DNA from: Actinomycetota bacterium
GTDB lineage: Bacteria; Actinomycetota; Actinomycetes; Mycobacteriales; JACQDL01
Direction of reading: 5' to 3'
NCBI GenBank assembly: GCA_016201065.1
Contig: JACQDL010000033.1
Span: 1-42,819 of the forward strand
Length of the DNA stretch: 42,819 nucleotides
How positions within the stretch are numbered: the first letter of the stretch is position 1; every line of letters starts with the position of its first letter. Position numbers and translations under genes: made by a program. Positions 35,214 through 42,819 of the stretch are shown piece by piece. The notes under the pieces were generated by a model. It was not told where the DNA came from. It ran no database searches and was given only the letters and a program-made list of their open reading frames with translations.

Positions 35214-36325
35214 TGTCCGCCGCCGAAGCCGTACATCGGCAGGATGGCGCCGGGGGGATGCGAGTGCGCCCCCTCATGTGGGCCTTGGATCACGTCGAGT
35301 GGGACCCCAGGGGTGTGGGAGACATCGCGATGGCCGTCCGGACCGGGCATCCGGTGTGGTTGCGGGTGGCCAACTTCTTCGACCGGACCCTTGAGCTGCT
35401 GCGGGAGTTGGAGCCTCCGCAGCTGGTGCTGTGGAAGCTGGAGTTCTGGGGCACCGACACGCCGTTCGACAAGGTCCCCGCATCGGCGGGCGTCGATCCG
35501 GCGGCCCATGCCGAGGAGTTGAGGTCGTTGGGGCATCACGTCGTGCCGTACACCTTCAGCGACTGGTCCCGTGACCGGCTGTCCGCCTTCGTGCCGCCGC
35601 TGAAAGGATGGCCGGTCGCCGTGCTCCCGATCGCCAACAAGCGTCCGGTCGCGGGTCAGAGTCGAGAGATCGTGCGAGCTCGGTTCGGCGTCGGACACGA
35701 CGACGTGCTCGTCGGCGCGGGCGGTCTGTTGCACCCGGCGAAGGGAGTCGAGGAGGTCGTCGAGGGCTTTCTGCGCACATGGCCGGACCCCGGGGCGCAC
35801 ATGTTGTGCAGCCTGGTACCGGACGGTAAGGAGGACACCGAGGATGCCGTTCGGGACAGGTGGTGGGCGAGCTTCGGTGACGGCTGTGAGCGGGTACATC
35901 TGCGGGTGAGCCGGTATGGCGACTGGACGTGGATGTCCGCCTTCTACCGGGCGATCGACCTGATGTTGGTGAACTCGGTCAGCGACTCGTGGGGCCGCAT
36001 GGCGTCCGAACCGCTCGCCTTGGGGGTTCCGACGCTCGTGCGGCGGTCGGACTGCGGCACGAACCACATCGCGCCTGACGTGCTCTTGGTCGACGGGTTC
36101 ACCGACATGAGCACGCCGGTCTTCCATGCCGCCGTACGAAAGGCCCAGGTATGTGCCGGCGGGCTTGCGCGCTACCTGGAGGAGAAGTACGCACCGGCTG
36201 TGGTCGCCGAGCGGTTGCTGGGTCTGCTGCGCTCGCGGACGCCGGACGCCGTGCGTGCCGCCTTCGAGGAGGCTGCCGCCCGCGCCGAGTCGAGGGCCGC
36301 ATTGGAGGATCTGGCCGCGTTCTGA
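35213..36325 (+). CDS. Glycosyltransferase, GT-B fold (GT4-like)
   Basis: The 370-residue protein has the C-terminal half of GT4 enzymes: DDVLVGAGGLLHPAKGVEEVVEGFLRTW is the first strand and helix of the nucleotide-sugar domain, WMSAFYRAIDLMLVNSVSDSWGRMASEPLALGVPTLVRR carries the acidic donor-binding motif, and DLMLVNSVSDSWG corresponds to the E(x7)E region. The first half (MWALDHVEWDPRGVGDIAMAVRTGHPVWLR) is not familiar. The ATG overlaps the ATPase stop (TGATG); a later ATG at 35258 is also plausible, so coupling to the transporter gene may be accidental. It is convergent with the minus-strand cluster to its right (six bases between stops). Confidence 0.75.
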   Translation: MSAAEAVHRQDGAGGMRVRPLMWALDHVEWDPRGVGDIAMAVRTGHPVWLRVANFFDRTLELLRELEPPQLVLWKLEFWGTDTPFDKVPASAGVDPAAHAEELRSLGHHVVPYTFSDWSRDRLSAFVPPLKGWPVAVLPIANKRPVAGQSREIVRARFGVGHDDVLVGAGGLLHPAKGVEEVVEGFLRTWPDPGAHMLCSLVPDGKEDTEDAVRDRWWASFGDGCERVHLRVSRYGDWTWMSAFYRAIDLMLVNSVSDSWGRMASEPLALGVPTLVRRSDCGTNHIAPDVLLVDGFTDMSTPVFHAAVRKAQVCAGGLARYLEEKYAPAVVAERLLGLLRSRTPDAVRAAFEEAAARAESRAALEDLAAF

Positions 36326-36331
36326 GCGCAC

Positions 36332-37249
36332 TCACCCGAACATGAGGTCGTCCAGGGCGAGCCGGTCGGCCGGGCCGACGATCTCGTCCTTGTAGGGGAA
36401 CTGGCCGTAGCAGAGCGAGAACCGCATTCTCCGGTGGAGCGCGTCGGTGAGGTTGTGGACGGCGGAAAAGATCCCCGGACGCAGTGCCGCGTGGCGTGGG
36501 TGCCAGGTGGCCATGAGATCGAAGGACACGCGGCGGCGCTCGTGGAGGCAGACGACGGACCGGGCGATCACCTCGCCACTGCGGGTGAACTCACGGACCA
36601 CGCATCCACTCATGGCCATGAGTTCCCGGAGGGCGTCGCGCTCGTGGTCGGGCAGCGACCGGCCGTACCGCCATGTCGTGAAGGTCGACCAGTGGTGCAG
36701 GAAGTCGCCATGGTCGGCATGCTCCCGCACTTCGGTCTCGCCGTGCTTGCGGAGTAGTCGCCGGTGGCGGCGGTCGGTGTCTGGGTTCGGGACGACGGCG
36801 ACGAGATCCGTTGCGGGCACTGCGACGAGTTGGCGACCGCGGACGAGCAGATCTGCTCGCTCGGCTGCCCACGCCCGCCAGCGCGGGTCGAGTGCGACCG
36901 GCAGCGCGTAGGCGAGTGTGAGGTGGTACTGCCGGTAGTATCGGACGTCGTCCGTCTGAGACAGGTAGGGCCACCGGTCGGCGAGCGCAAGAAGAAGCAG
37001 CGCGTCGCCGCGGCTGTGTGGGCACGGCCGTTCGGGCACGACTGGGATCAGCGGCGTTCCCGGCGGGGCGAGTTCCCGCAACGCGTCAACGAGCGTGTGC
37101 AATGTCCGTGCTCGTATCGGCGTGCTCCAGCCCGGTCCGGACACGGTGACAGCCTGGGCCGAGGAGGAGAGGGTGACCGCCGGGTGACCGTCACCGCCGA
37201 ACAGGGTGGCCTTCATGGCCCACCCGCCGGATGCCACGCACCGCACCAT
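36332..37249 (-). CDS. Probable GNAT-fold (BioF2-like) acyltransferase
   Basis: The 305-residue protein has no clear hallmark motif, but the second half (RRLLRKHGETEVREHAD, then LRELMAMSGCVVREFTRSGEVIARSVVCLHERRRVSFDLM and AVHNLTDALHRRMRFSLCYGQFPYKDEIVG) shows the strand-helix pattern of the GNAT/Acetyltransf_6 (BioF2, FemAB-related) superfamily. Such proteins move acyl or aminoacyl groups. I chose ATG at 37249, which follows GGAAAGG; ATG at 37216 is the alternative. It is the last gene of the minus-strand run and follows the THUMP methyltransferase by 25 bases. Confidence 0.5.
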   Translation of the reverse strand: MVRCVASGGWAMKATLFGGDGHPAVTLSSSAQAVTVSGPGWSTPIRARTLHTLVDALRELAPPGTPLIPVVPERPCPHSRGDALLLLALADRWPYLSQTDDVRYYRQYHLTLAYALPVALDPRWRAWAAERADLLVRGRQLVAVPATDLVAVVPNPDTDRRHRRLLRKHGETEVREHADHGDFLHHWSTFTTWRYGRSLPDHERDALRELMAMSGCVVREFTRSGEVIARSVVCLHERRRVSFDLMATWHPRHAALRPGIFSAVHNLTDALHRRMRFSLCYGQFPYKDEIVGPADRLALDDLMFG

Positions 37250-37274
37250 TGACCTTTCCGCCGGCAGGGTCGGC

Positions 37275-38519
37275 TCAGGTTCGGTCGTACACCCAGATCG
37301 TGGTCTTGGTGCCGAGCAGCCGGATCTGGTAGCGGTCGCGCGCCCGCAGCTCGGCGGGAACAGCACTGCGCGGAATCTGCGGGGCGAGGAGGACGACACG
37401 CCCACCGGGGCGGGTCACCCGGGCCATCTCGGCGAGCACGATGGACAGCCACTCGGCCATGTCGCCCTGCACGTCGTACTGCTGGCCGAAGGGGACGTTC
37501 GACACGGACGCCGCGACCGAGGCGTCGGCGCGATCGAGGCTGCCGGCGTCGCCCGCCTTGACCGAGGCGTCGGGTACGTTCCGCCGGGCGATGGCCACCG
37601 CGTCCGGGTCGATGTCCACACCGTCGGCGGTCCAGCCGCGCGCCTGGGCCTCGGCGAGGATCGTTCCGGAGCCGCAGCACGGGTCGAAGAGAACGCCGGA
37701 GGGTTCGCCGGCCAGGGTCACCATGGCGGCGGCCACGGTCGGCCGCAGCGCCCCCTGGCGCTCGACTTCGCGACCGTCGTGTTGGCGCATCCGCACGTCT
37801 GTGAGCCGCAACCCGGCGACGAGGCACCCGGACCGATACTCGCTGATCCATGCCTCGATCTGTGCGGGGTCGGCGAAGCGCCATCTCGACTTGTTGGTGC
37901 TGATGACCTGGATGAGCTGGCTGCGCAGTTCGGTGCGTAGGAACGACTGTTCCTGCAGCACGCGCGTGATCACACGGAATGTCATCGACGAGGCCAGGGG
38001 ACGTACCTCTTCCGCCCACACCGACAGTGCGGGCTGGACCCGCTCGGGTCGCCAGATCCGGCTGGCGATCCAACGAGGGTTGTCGCCTTCGGACCGCAGG
38101 GTGCGGCCGACCTCCACGAAGACATCCTCGGTGGTCCGCAGCGACAGCGGGGCGTCCCGCCGGCCTCGGTCCGCCTCGAACAGGACGAAGTCGGCGCGGC
38201 CATCGAAACCGGTGTCGGTCACGGTTATGCCCGGGATCTCTCCCAGTTCCCGGCGCACCAAGGGGGCCAGCCCCGGGACGCAGGTGGCGAAGATCCTGGT
38301 GGCACCGGGGTGGTTGGTCTGCGCTGCGGACCGCGCCTGATCGGGTCCGGGCAACGTGCGGTGGGTTGCGGCCGGTGACCGGCCGGCCCGGTGTGGTGAG
38401 CCTTCCTGCGGGCGAGCACGGCGAGCGGCTCGCTTGGTTGGCTGGGAGCGGGAGGTGCGCACCCAGCCAGGGTAGACAGCCGCATGATCTGGGGGGTGAG
38501 GCGAGCCGGTGGCCGGCAT
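37275..38519 (-). CDS. THUMP-domain RNA (guanine-N2) methyltransferase-like protein
   Basis: After a basic, Pro-rich stretch of about 70 residues (start uncertain; GTG at 38462 is also possible), the protein has RIFATCVPGLAPLVRRELGEIPG, the ferredoxin-like plus THUMP start, SSMTFRVITRVLQEQSFLRTELRSQL, and a Rossmann methyltransferase with GVLFDPCCGSGTILAEA (SAM site) and SNVPFG (catalytic, of the NPPY/DLPFG kind). THUMP-plus-methyltransferase proteins of the Trm14/THUMPD3/RlmKL groups make m2G in tRNA or rRNA. Its place in a glycosyltransferase cluster is unusual; a resistance methylation is one idea, but ordinary tRNA modification is as likely. Confidence 0.8.
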   Translation of the reverse strand: MPATGSPHPPDHAAVYPGWVRTSRSQPTKRAARRARPQEGSPHRAGRSPAATHRTLPGPDQARSAAQTNHPGATRIFATCVPGLAPLVRRELGEIPGITVTDTGFDGRADFVLFEADRGRRDAPLSLRTTEDVFVEVGRTLRSEGDNPRWIASRIWRPERVQPALSVWAEEVRPLASSMTFRVITRVLQEQSFLRTELRSQLIQVISTNKSRWRFADPAQIEAWISEYRSGCLVAGLRLTDVRMRQHDGREVERQGALRPTVAAAMVTLAGEPSGVLFDPCCGSGTILAEAQARGWTADGVDIDPDAVAIARRNVPDASVKAGDAGSLDRADASVAASVSNVPFGQQYDVQGDMAEWLSIVLAEMARVTRPGGRVVLLAPQIPRSAVPAELRARDRYQIRLLGTKTTIWVYDRT

Positions 38520-38555
38520 GGGTGCCTGGGGAGGGTACCGGTCGGGCGAGGACCG

Positions 38556-39651
38556 TCACCGCGTCACCAGCGTGGCGACGACCTGGCGGAACTGGTACGC
38601 CATGCGGTCCAGGCTGTATCGGCGCGCGAGGTAGGGGCGTCCCCGGTGCCGGCACCGTCGCCCGCCCATCCGCAGCGCGTCGGTGAGGACTGGGAGCAGG
38701 TCGGCAGGTTCACGCTCGGGTGACACAAGATGGATGCCATGACCGGGCGGAAGCATGCGGGCGAGGAATCCGACCGGGTGCGCCAGTACGGGGTACCGCA
38801 GGCCACCGACTCGGCGGCGACGAGCCCGAAGCCTTCCGCGGCGTTGCCGAGGCACAGGGTCATGTCCGCCTGGCGGTATACGCCGGCATGTGCGGATGCG
38901 GCTGCCACGGCAGGATCTCCAGATCGACTCCGACCGCCTGTGCGCGAAGGCGGCTGCTGAAGTCGACTGGGCCAAAGCCGCCGGGTTGGTCGACGCAGGT
39001 CAGTCGCGCGGCGGTCCCTGACTGCTGGAGGGCTCGGGCGACGCCGACAGCGCGTTCCGCCCCCTTGTCCCAGCTCGGCCGGCCGGCCACCAGAAGGCGC
39101 ACCGGACGGCCTGCTCGCCGGGGACGTGGGGATGGCGTGAACACCGACATGTCGATGCCGTTCTCCACGACGGTGACCCCGTGCGCGTCCGGCGCTCGTT
39201 CGGCGACCTGGGCGGCCACGTACTCGGAGGGGACGACGAGCCGGTCCCAGGCCCGGTGGCGAAGCACGTCGAGGGTGTGCGGGTAGCCGACGCCTCCGAG
39301 ACAGCTGACACGCCGCCCGGTCACGGGAATGTTCAGGGTTCTTTCCACGGTCACGACGACGTCCGCGGCGGTGAGCGCGGCGTGGGCTGGTTGGGTCAGC
39401 CGGGGCCGGATGTGGCCCTCGTCGCGTACGTGGTCGTCGAAGGGAAAACCCGCGAGCACCCGGGCGGGGAACTGCGGGTGGCACCGTATGCGGTTGGCGG
39501 CCTCTGCCGGCTGGCCGTGCACCACGGTCACCTCCATCCGTTCGGCCAGGGCGCGAACGAGGTGGACGGCGACTACCTCGGCGCCGCCGAGCAGGCGATC
39601 GGGCTCGAACGGCGGGACCTGCAGTACGCAGACGCGACTTCGGCCGCTCAC
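38556..39651 (-). pseudogene. GT4-family glycosyltransferase broken by two frameshifts
   Basis: The N-terminal half (residues 1 to about 250) is a typical GT-B protein: PPFEPDRLLGGAEVVAVHLVRALAERMEVTVVHG, then LVVPSEYVAAQVAERAPD and a donor-domain start RLLVAGRPSWDKGAERAVGVARAL. The frame runs into a stop at 38860. The expected continuation is found in a second frame (YRQADMTLCLGNAAEGFGLVAAESVACGTP) and then a third (PVLAHPVGFLARMLPPGHGIHLVSPEREPADLLPVLTDAL... to VVATLVTR at 38556). Each join needs one inserted base, near 38880 and near 38790, so two single-base deletions explain it. Restored, the protein would be about 365 residues, a normal GT4 length. Real decay or base-calling errors are both possible. 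Confidence 0.85.
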
Positions 39652-40433
39652 GGTGTGGGTTCCGGGTCGTCGGCGAAGTTGCCGGCCACCTCATGCCGGT
39701 AGCGGGCGGCGAACAGGTCGGCATAGTACCCGCGTCGGTAGCGCCGCGTGCACAGGTCGCCGCCGGGGAACTCCTGCTTGGAAAAACTGTGCGCGGTGTC
39801 GCGGTACGCATACAGCGGCTCGGGGAGCTTCCGGAAGCGGCCGGCGAGGAGCTGGTGGAGCATGAAGTCGATGTCCTCGCCGTTCGTGTCCTCGACAAAC
39901 GGGTAGGCCGCCCACAGGTCTCGGCGGATCGCAAGAAGCTGGTTGAAGAAGGTCGGGTGGCCGACCGTGTCGGGATCGGTGGCGTAGATCCACCGCGGCG
40001 GACGGTAGGTGAGGGACGGCGCCAGCGGCAGTGAACGGCCGTCCGCAAGGATGCGGCTCATCCCGGTCGAGACGATGTCCGCGTCGCCGGTCTCGATCAC
40101 CTGTACGAGCCTGTCGATGGCGTCTGGTCGCAGCAGGTCGTCCCCGTCGAGGTAGGCGATCCATGGCGTGCGGGCCGCCGCGAAGCCGGCGTTGCGGACT
40201 CTGCCCGCGCTCCCGCCCGCCACGGCGAGAACCCGCGTATGGCGGGACGGCAGGTACGGCAGGAAACGCCGCAGCTCGTTGGCGACGCCGGGTCCGCCCA
40301 TGCTGTCGGCGCAGCACACCAGGTCGAAGGCGCGGCTGGTCTGCGCGGCAACGGAGGTCATGGCCTCGGTGAGGAACCGTGTGTGGTGGGCGGTGACCAC
40401 AAGCGTCAGCGACGGTTCGCCGTCCGTACTCAT
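39648..40433 (-). CDS. Glycosyltransferase family 2 (GT-A fold)
   Basis: The 261-residue protein begins SLTLVVTAHHTRFLTEAMTSVAAQT, the GT2 nucleotide-binding start, followed by RVRNAGFAAARTPWIAYLDGDDLLRP with the metal-binding DGDD at 96-99. FNQLLAIRRDLWAAYPFVEDTNGEDIDFMLHQLLAG contains the ED motif of the acceptor side, and LYAYRDTAHSFSK follows. No membrane helix is present, so it is a cytosolic transferase. It overlaps the genes on both sides by four bases (ATGA at 40430-40433 and 39648-39651), which indicates a real operon including the broken GT4 gene. Confidence 0.92.
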   Translation of the reverse strand: MSTDGEPSLTLVVTAHHTRFLTEAMTSVAAQTSRAFDLVCCADSMGGPGVANELRRFLPYLPSRHTRVLAVAGGSAGRVRNAGFAAARTPWIAYLDGDDLLRPDAIDRLVQVIETGDADIVSTGMSRILADGRSLPLAPSLTYRPPRWIYATDPDTVGHPTFFNQLLAIRRDLWAAYPFVEDTNGEDIDFMLHQLLAGRFRKLPEPLYAYRDTAHSFSKQEFPGGDLCTRRYRRGYYADLFAARYRHEVAGNFADDPEPTP

Positions 40434-41536
40434 GTGAGCCTGGCCAGATGGGTGGCGAGCAGATCGGCACCGTCGGGGAGAGCCGCGGGAACGGGCACGC
40501 TCAGACCATGCGCATCGTCGCCACGCTCCAGGTAGTGCATGAGGGCACTGGCGACGGTTTCGCCGCCGGGGTCAGCGTGGTGGATGGTCGCGGTGACGTG
40601 CTCGGCGACGTGACACACCCCGTCGTCCTCTGCCATCGCCGCCACCGCTTGGGTGGCTTCGGTGAGCCACGGCCACGTGCTCACGTGCGGGTAACCGGTC
40701 GCCGCGAGGTCGCGGGCCTGCAGGACCATGCTCATGTTGAAGCCGGGCTGCAGCAGCGGGGTAAGGCCGGCGGCTGCGCATTCGTAGATCGTGGCCAACC
40801 CGGGGCTGACGATCAGGTGCGCGGCCCGCTGCACGAGTCCGGCGTAGGTGGCCCGGTCCACGCCGATGCCGACCCGCAGTGCTGGATGCCGGCTCCAGGC
40901 GGGCGGTACGAGGTCGGCAAGATCTGAACGGCCGCCGACGATGCGTACGCGCTCGACTCCGGCGTGCTCGACGAGGACCGGCAGCGCGGCGGACAGGAGC
41001 CAGCGTACGTATCCGGCGACGAGATCGTCCCGGCCGGGCAGGCGCATGCCACCGAAACTGACCAGCGCCGTGCCCGGCTGCTGCCCGCCACCGACCGGGC
41101 GCCACAGGGCAGGGTCGGCGACCGGGCGAATGGTCTCGCGCCGGTCCCCGTTCGGTGTGACCTGGCCGCCGAAGTACGCCTGCACCAGGTGGAAGTCGGC
41201 CACGTTCAGCCCGGCCGGCCGCTTCGCCCACATCCAGTCGAGGGTATCGACGATGCCGACCCGGTAGCCCCGGTCGATGGCCCAGGCCGCGAACTCGGGG
41301 TTGGTGCAGGAGACGACCACGGAACCTGGCGGGGCGATACCACAGAAGCCAGGCCACGACGACGGCACGAAGGTGTCGAGCTCGTGGCAGACCGCGCCTG
41401 GGAGCTGTCGGCCTACGAACTCGGCGGCGGCGCCGGCGGAGACCACCTGCCAGGCATGACGCTCGGCGATCCTGCTCACAAGCGCCAGCATCGTCGAGGC
41501 GGGTCCGTATCCGAAGTCCGGGAACTCCAGGAACAC
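40430..41536 (-). CDS. GT-B glycosyltransferase, distantly like cytosylglucuronate synthases
   Basis: The 368-residue protein (start GTG at 41536; TTG at 41566 with GGGGGAAG upstream is an alternative) begins VFLEFPDFGYGPASTMLALVSRIAERH. The middle has VVSCTNPEFAAWAIDRGYRVGIVDTLDWMW and the second domain TALVSFGGMRLPGRDD, LIVSPGLATIYECAAAGLTPLLQPGFNMSMV, as in GT28/MurG-type transferases. From memory, cytosylglucuronate synthases have a comparable FGWGxxxKL start and an xVDSLxxLW segment, so a relationship is possible but not shown. The donor and acceptor cannot be named. It follows the methyltransferase stop by ten bases and overlaps the GT2 gene by four. Confidence 0.7.
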   Translation of the reverse strand: MFLEFPDFGYGPASTMLALVSRIAERHAWQVVSAGAAAEFVGRQLPGAVCHELDTFVPSSWPGFCGIAPPGSVVVSCTNPEFAAWAIDRGYRVGIVDTLDWMWAKRPAGLNVADFHLVQAYFGGQVTPNGDRRETIRPVADPALWRPVGGGQQPGTALVSFGGMRLPGRDDLVAGYVRWLLSAALPVLVEHAGVERVRIVGGRSDLADLVPPAWSRHPALRVGIGVDRATYAGLVQRAAHLIVSPGLATIYECAAAGLTPLLQPGFNMSMVLQARDLAATGYPHVSTWPWLTEATQAVAAMAEDDGVCHVAEHVTATIHHADPGGETVASALMHYLERGDDAHGLSVPVPAALPDGADLLATHLARLT

Positions 41537-41546
41537 CGGCGTCCGG

Positions 41547-42104
41547 TCAGACCGTGTAGACGTCAAAGCACTTCCCCCTGTGGTCGAAGCCGAATCCGGC
41601 GTGAGTGAGCCGTCCCCGCCACCAGTCACCGGGGCGGGTGATGCGGCGGAGAGGGTCGGGGACGTCCTGGGGGTCTCCCTCGTAGTAGCTGGAGAAGAGC
41701 AGGAACCGTCCGGTGGCTCGGCGCAGGTTGGTCAACACGTCAGCCAGCTCGTGCTCGTCGAGGTAGAGCAGGACGCCGAGCGCGAAGACGGCCTCCGCAG
41801 CCCTAGGAACGCCGTCACGGACGTCGGCGCGAGAGCAGGGCAGCCCGCGGGTGAAGCTCAACGCGTACGCGCTCACGTCGTAGCCGACCGCGTCCACCCC
41901 GGAGGTGAGGAGTTCGGCGACGAGGAAGCCCTTCGCGCAGCCCACGTCGACCGCGGACGTCACCCCGCGGCTGCGACAGAACTCCACGGCAGCCTGCCAC
42001 GGCAGGTAGTCCCCGTCGCCGTTACCGTCCTGGTGGTACCCGCGGTAGCCGTCGGGGTCGTCGAAGTACTCGTACCCGAACTCCCCACGCGCTCTCCAGG
42101 CCAT
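41547..42104 (-). CDS. SAM-dependent class I methyltransferase
   Basis: The 185-residue protein has a short aromatic head (EFGYEYFDDPDGYRGYHQDGNG), then the SAM-binding motif AVDVGCAKGFLVAELL and the acidic loop VDAVGYDVSAYALSF, followed by strand 4 VFALGVLLYLDEHEL and a short C-terminal half (LLFSSYYEGDPQDVPDPLRRITRPGDWW). The plan is that of small-molecule methyltransferases, often O- or C-methylation of sugars or secondary metabolites. ATG at 42104 (or 42113) starts it. It is between another methyltransferase and a glycosyltransferase in the same minus-strand run. Confidence 0.85.
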   Translation of the reverse strand: MAWRARGEFGYEYFDDPDGYRGYHQDGNGDGDYLPWQAAVEFCRSRGVTSAVDVGCAKGFLVAELLTSGVDAVGYDVSAYALSFTRGLPCSRADVRDGVPRAAEAVFALGVLLYLDEHELADVLTNLRRATGRFLLFSSYYEGDPQDVPDPLRRITRPGDWWRGRLTHAGFGFDHRGKCFDVYTV

Positions 42105-42143
42105 ACCCCCCACCTCGCTCCGTCGGCTTTCCCCGCACCGGGC

Positions 42144-42710
42144 TCACCTGCCGCGGCGACGCCACACCGTCACGACGGTGGCGCCGCTGACCCCGACCTG
42201 GACCAGGTCGCCGTGCCGGCCGAAAGCGGGCAGCAGTGACCAGTGGTTCAACGGGTAGTGCATGTCGCGGCCGTCCCACGGGCCGCTGTCGTGTTCGAAG
42301 AGATTCACGCAGACGTACTCGGCGGCGCTGAACAGCAACTCAGCGAGCACGGCCGGCTCGGGCGCGTGCTCGAGCACGTCGACCGCATAGGCCAGGTCGT
42401 GCTGCTCGGTCCCCAGGAGGTCGAGCGAGCGTGTGACACCGTGAGCGCCGTGGTCCCGGTCCAGCCTCCAGGCGGCGTAGCGCAGGCCCGGCGAGTCCAT
42501 GTCGTAGAGCGTCACGTCGTGGCCGGCCGCCAGAAGCGCTTGAGCGTCAAGACCCGCTCCGCATCCGACATCGGCGAGCGAACGCAGCCCGTTCGCGATG
42601 ACGAACTCCCGCACCAGCGCGAAGAACGGATCCTTGTGCGGTGTGTAGTGGAAGTGCGTCAACTCGTACAGGTAGCCCTCACTGAGGCATTCCGCGTAAC
42701 TGGTGCTCAC
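42144..42710 (-). CDS. SAM-dependent class I methyltransferase
   Basis: The 188-residue protein starts VSTSYAECLSEGYLYELTHFHYTPHKDPFFALVREF and has SLADVGCGAGLDAQALLAAGHDVTLYDMDSPGLRYAAWRL (SAM loop and ribose-binding Asp), then DLAYAVDVLEHAPEPAVLAELL, typical of methyltransferase 11/23-like enzymes. The substrate cannot be deduced. GTG at 42710 is chosen because the residues upstream look like noise. It is 40 bases upstream of the second methyltransferase gene (42104 start), whose substrate may be chemically related, and 22 bases downstream of another gene that leaves the window. Confidence 0.82.
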   Translation of the reverse strand: MSTSYAECLSEGYLYELTHFHYTPHKDPFFALVREFVIANGLRSLADVGCGAGLDAQALLAAGHDVTLYDMDSPGLRYAAWRLDRDHGAHGVTRSLDLLGTEQHDLAYAVDVLEHAPEPAVLAELLFSAAEYVCVNLFEHDSGPWDGRDMHYPLNHWSLLPAFGRHGDLVQVGVSGATVVTVWRRRGR

Positions 42711-42732
42711 GGTGTGTGATTGCCGGTGTGGG

Positions 42733-42819
42733 TCAGGTGGTGCGGTGGTGCTCGTGGTGAAGCAGGACCAGGGCTGCGGCGACGATATCGCCGATGCGTT
42801 GCGGGCAGCCACGCCAGCG
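42733..42819 (-). CDS. C-terminal end of an unidentified gene, cut by the window edge
   Basis: The frame on the minus strand is open from the right edge to a TGA at 42735-42733, giving 28 residues that end ...VLLHHEHHRTT. It is in the same direction as the following methyltransferase and 22 bases upstream of it, so it is probably the end of the next gene of the cluster. Too little is visible to name it. Confidence 0.35.
   Translation of the reverse strand, partial: RWRGCPQRIGDIVAAALVLLHHEHHRTT

Noticed and set aside
38556-39651. Programmed frameshifting in the glycosyltransferase gene
   Set aside because: Two separate shifts in one gene, with no slippery heptamer seen at either place, make deletions or base-call errors more likely.

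Overview
The window is high-GC actinobacterial chromosome. The order carD-ispD-ispF-cysS-rlmB, followed by radA-disA, mutY, clpC, lsr2, lysS, then coaX-nadC-nadB-panD-panC and an orphan nuoD, together with Lsr2, CarD, DisA and a short-form MutY, points to an actinomycete. Micromonosporaceae is my best guess, by inference only.

Layout. (1) 1-327: the last codons of a tyrosine-recombinase integrase next to the 3' end of a tRNA-Thr(UGU) gene; this looks like one edge of an integrated element. (2) 445-9939: a housekeeping block on the minus strand (VOC protein, rlmB, cysS, ispF, ispD, carD). It is interrupted by a signalling module: a non-RD Ser/Thr kinase with a C-terminal membrane anchor, a divergent FHA-plus-helix-turn-helix protein, and an oppositely transcribed sigma-70-like factor. 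(3) 9226-20745: two extracytoplasmic proteins that have lost the expected active residues (a thioredoxin-like fold without cysteine and a PCu(A)C-like lipoprotein without the HxM site), radA, disA, a secreted four-cysteine protein, mutY, seven 17-bp tandem repeats, clpC with a probable ClgR operator, lsr2 and lysS. (4) 20781-27628: an overlapping minus-strand operon for pantothenate, CoA and NAD synthesis, headed by a DUF2520 dehydrogenase-like gene. (5) 27782-30353: a plus-strand trio of MidA/NDUFAF7-type methyltransferase, degenerate MazG-like protein and NuoD2. (6) 30412-35213: a membrane coiled-coil protein and a divergent osmoprotectant-type ABC transporter. (7) 35213-42819: an accessory region with one plus-strand glycosyltransferase and a minus-strand gene run encoding methyltransferases, three glycosyltransferases (one broken by two frameshifts), a THUMP methyltransferase and a GNAT-like protein. 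It runs off the right edge.

The two most interesting items are the orphan NuoD2 next to a homologue of the enzyme that methylates its mitochondrial counterpart, with the target arginine kept but the quinone-site tyrosine replaced by tryptophan, and the glycosyl/methyl-transfer gene cluster at the right end, which I cannot match to a known product. Several genes (radA, the MidA homologue, the MazG-like gene and perhaps others) have a -10-like hexamer exactly six bases before the start codon, which suggests leaderless transcripts.
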